A program made the position numbers and the translations under genes. From Diplonema japonicum (lineage: Eukaryota; Euglenozoa; Diplonemea; Diplonemida; Diplonemidae): DNA of 64,000 bases. Shown here piece by piece: positions 63,794 through 64,000 of the stretch; positions within the stretch are counted from its first letter, which is position 1, and the number at the start of each line of letters is the position of its first letter. The notes beneath the pieces were generated by a model, which was not told the origin of the DNA, ran no database searches, and saw nothing but the letters and a program-made list of their open reading frames with translations. The stretch lies in the NCBI GenBank assembly GCA_964019335.1, contig OZ025732.1, positions 186,001 through 250,000 on the forward strand, written 5' to 3'.

Positions 63794-64000
63794 GATAAAT
63801 ATATGGGGGAAGGAGGTTTTAAGAATAACGGGTTCGCTAGCTTTCACTTTATTCAGTCCTGGGTGAAGTGAAAGTAGTAAGCGGCACAAAGCAAAAGCTG
63901 AAAAAGAAGGAAAATAGCGGTTTTAAAACTAAAATGCTGCCCCTTTTCGGCATTTTATTTTAAGAATTAAGTGACAATGAATACTCGACTCCACCTGAAG
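63794..64000. other. 3' flank, nothing recognised
   Basis: This is A/T-rich sequence after the last gene. I see no repeat shared with the rest of the window and no gene. Confidence 0.5.

Overview
The window comes from a nuclear genome of a single-celled eukaryote that I cannot name. Supporting signs are GT-AG introns, GC-rich reading frames set in very A/T-rich DNA with long poly-T, poly-A and poly-C tracts, non-LTR and Penelope-like retroelements, and eukaryote-type genes (dual-specificity phosphatase, sulfotransferase, PC-esterase). A RIIa-type docking motif in the phosphatase would suit a flagellate, but this is only a hint. There is no sign of prokaryotic organisation.

Layout. From 1 to about 51 kb the window is a mosaic of one expanded gene family and retroelement debris. 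The family joins an N-terminal ubiquitin-like (UBL) domain to either ankyrin repeats (ANK) or 23-residue leucine-rich repeats (LRR). Intact-looking members are at 17.9-19.3 kb (LRR), 20.3-21.5 kb (ANK), 35.0-36.8 kb (LRR) and 41.1-42.4 kb (ANK), with a divergent UBL-ANK gene at 63.0-63.8 kb. At least ten further copies are truncated, frameshifted or split by insertions. From 43 to 63 kb there are single genes: two paralogous two-pass membrane proteins (43.0 and 46.1 kb), a type II membrane sulfotransferase (52.4 kb) and a RIIa-LRR-dual-specificity phosphatase whose second exon lies 4.5 kb downstream, beyond an intron holding a decayed LINE.

Mobile elements. (1) A Penelope-like retroelement (PLE-A) has an N-terminal GIY-YIG endonuclease, a PLE-type reverse transcriptase, a Josephin-like cysteine peptidase, a SUMO-interacting-like motif and a distinct C-terminal domain. 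A related form (PLE-B) has a different C-terminus and 3' end. (2) LINE-A has an RT open reading frame at 12.4-15.4 kb on the minus strand, and a related element with an AP endonuclease and a 2A-like peptide lies at 58-62 kb. (3) LINE-B is known only from 3' ends that encode a Cys/His knuckle. There are also small inverted-repeat elements, a foldback-like element and tRNA-like repeats.

Main observation. The 3' end of PLE-A is a ready-made splice acceptor: a branch-point-like CTAAC and then ...ATTTCAG at the last base. At 43,126-43,445 a 320-bp 5'-truncated copy sits inside a coding sequence between 20-bp target-site duplications. A GT-AG intron that takes its GT from the left duplication (43,106-43,445) restores the exact reading frame seen in the intronless paralogue. 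I infer that a Penelope-like retroelement is acting here as an intron-generating (introner-like) element. Many other copies in the window end at the same CAG.
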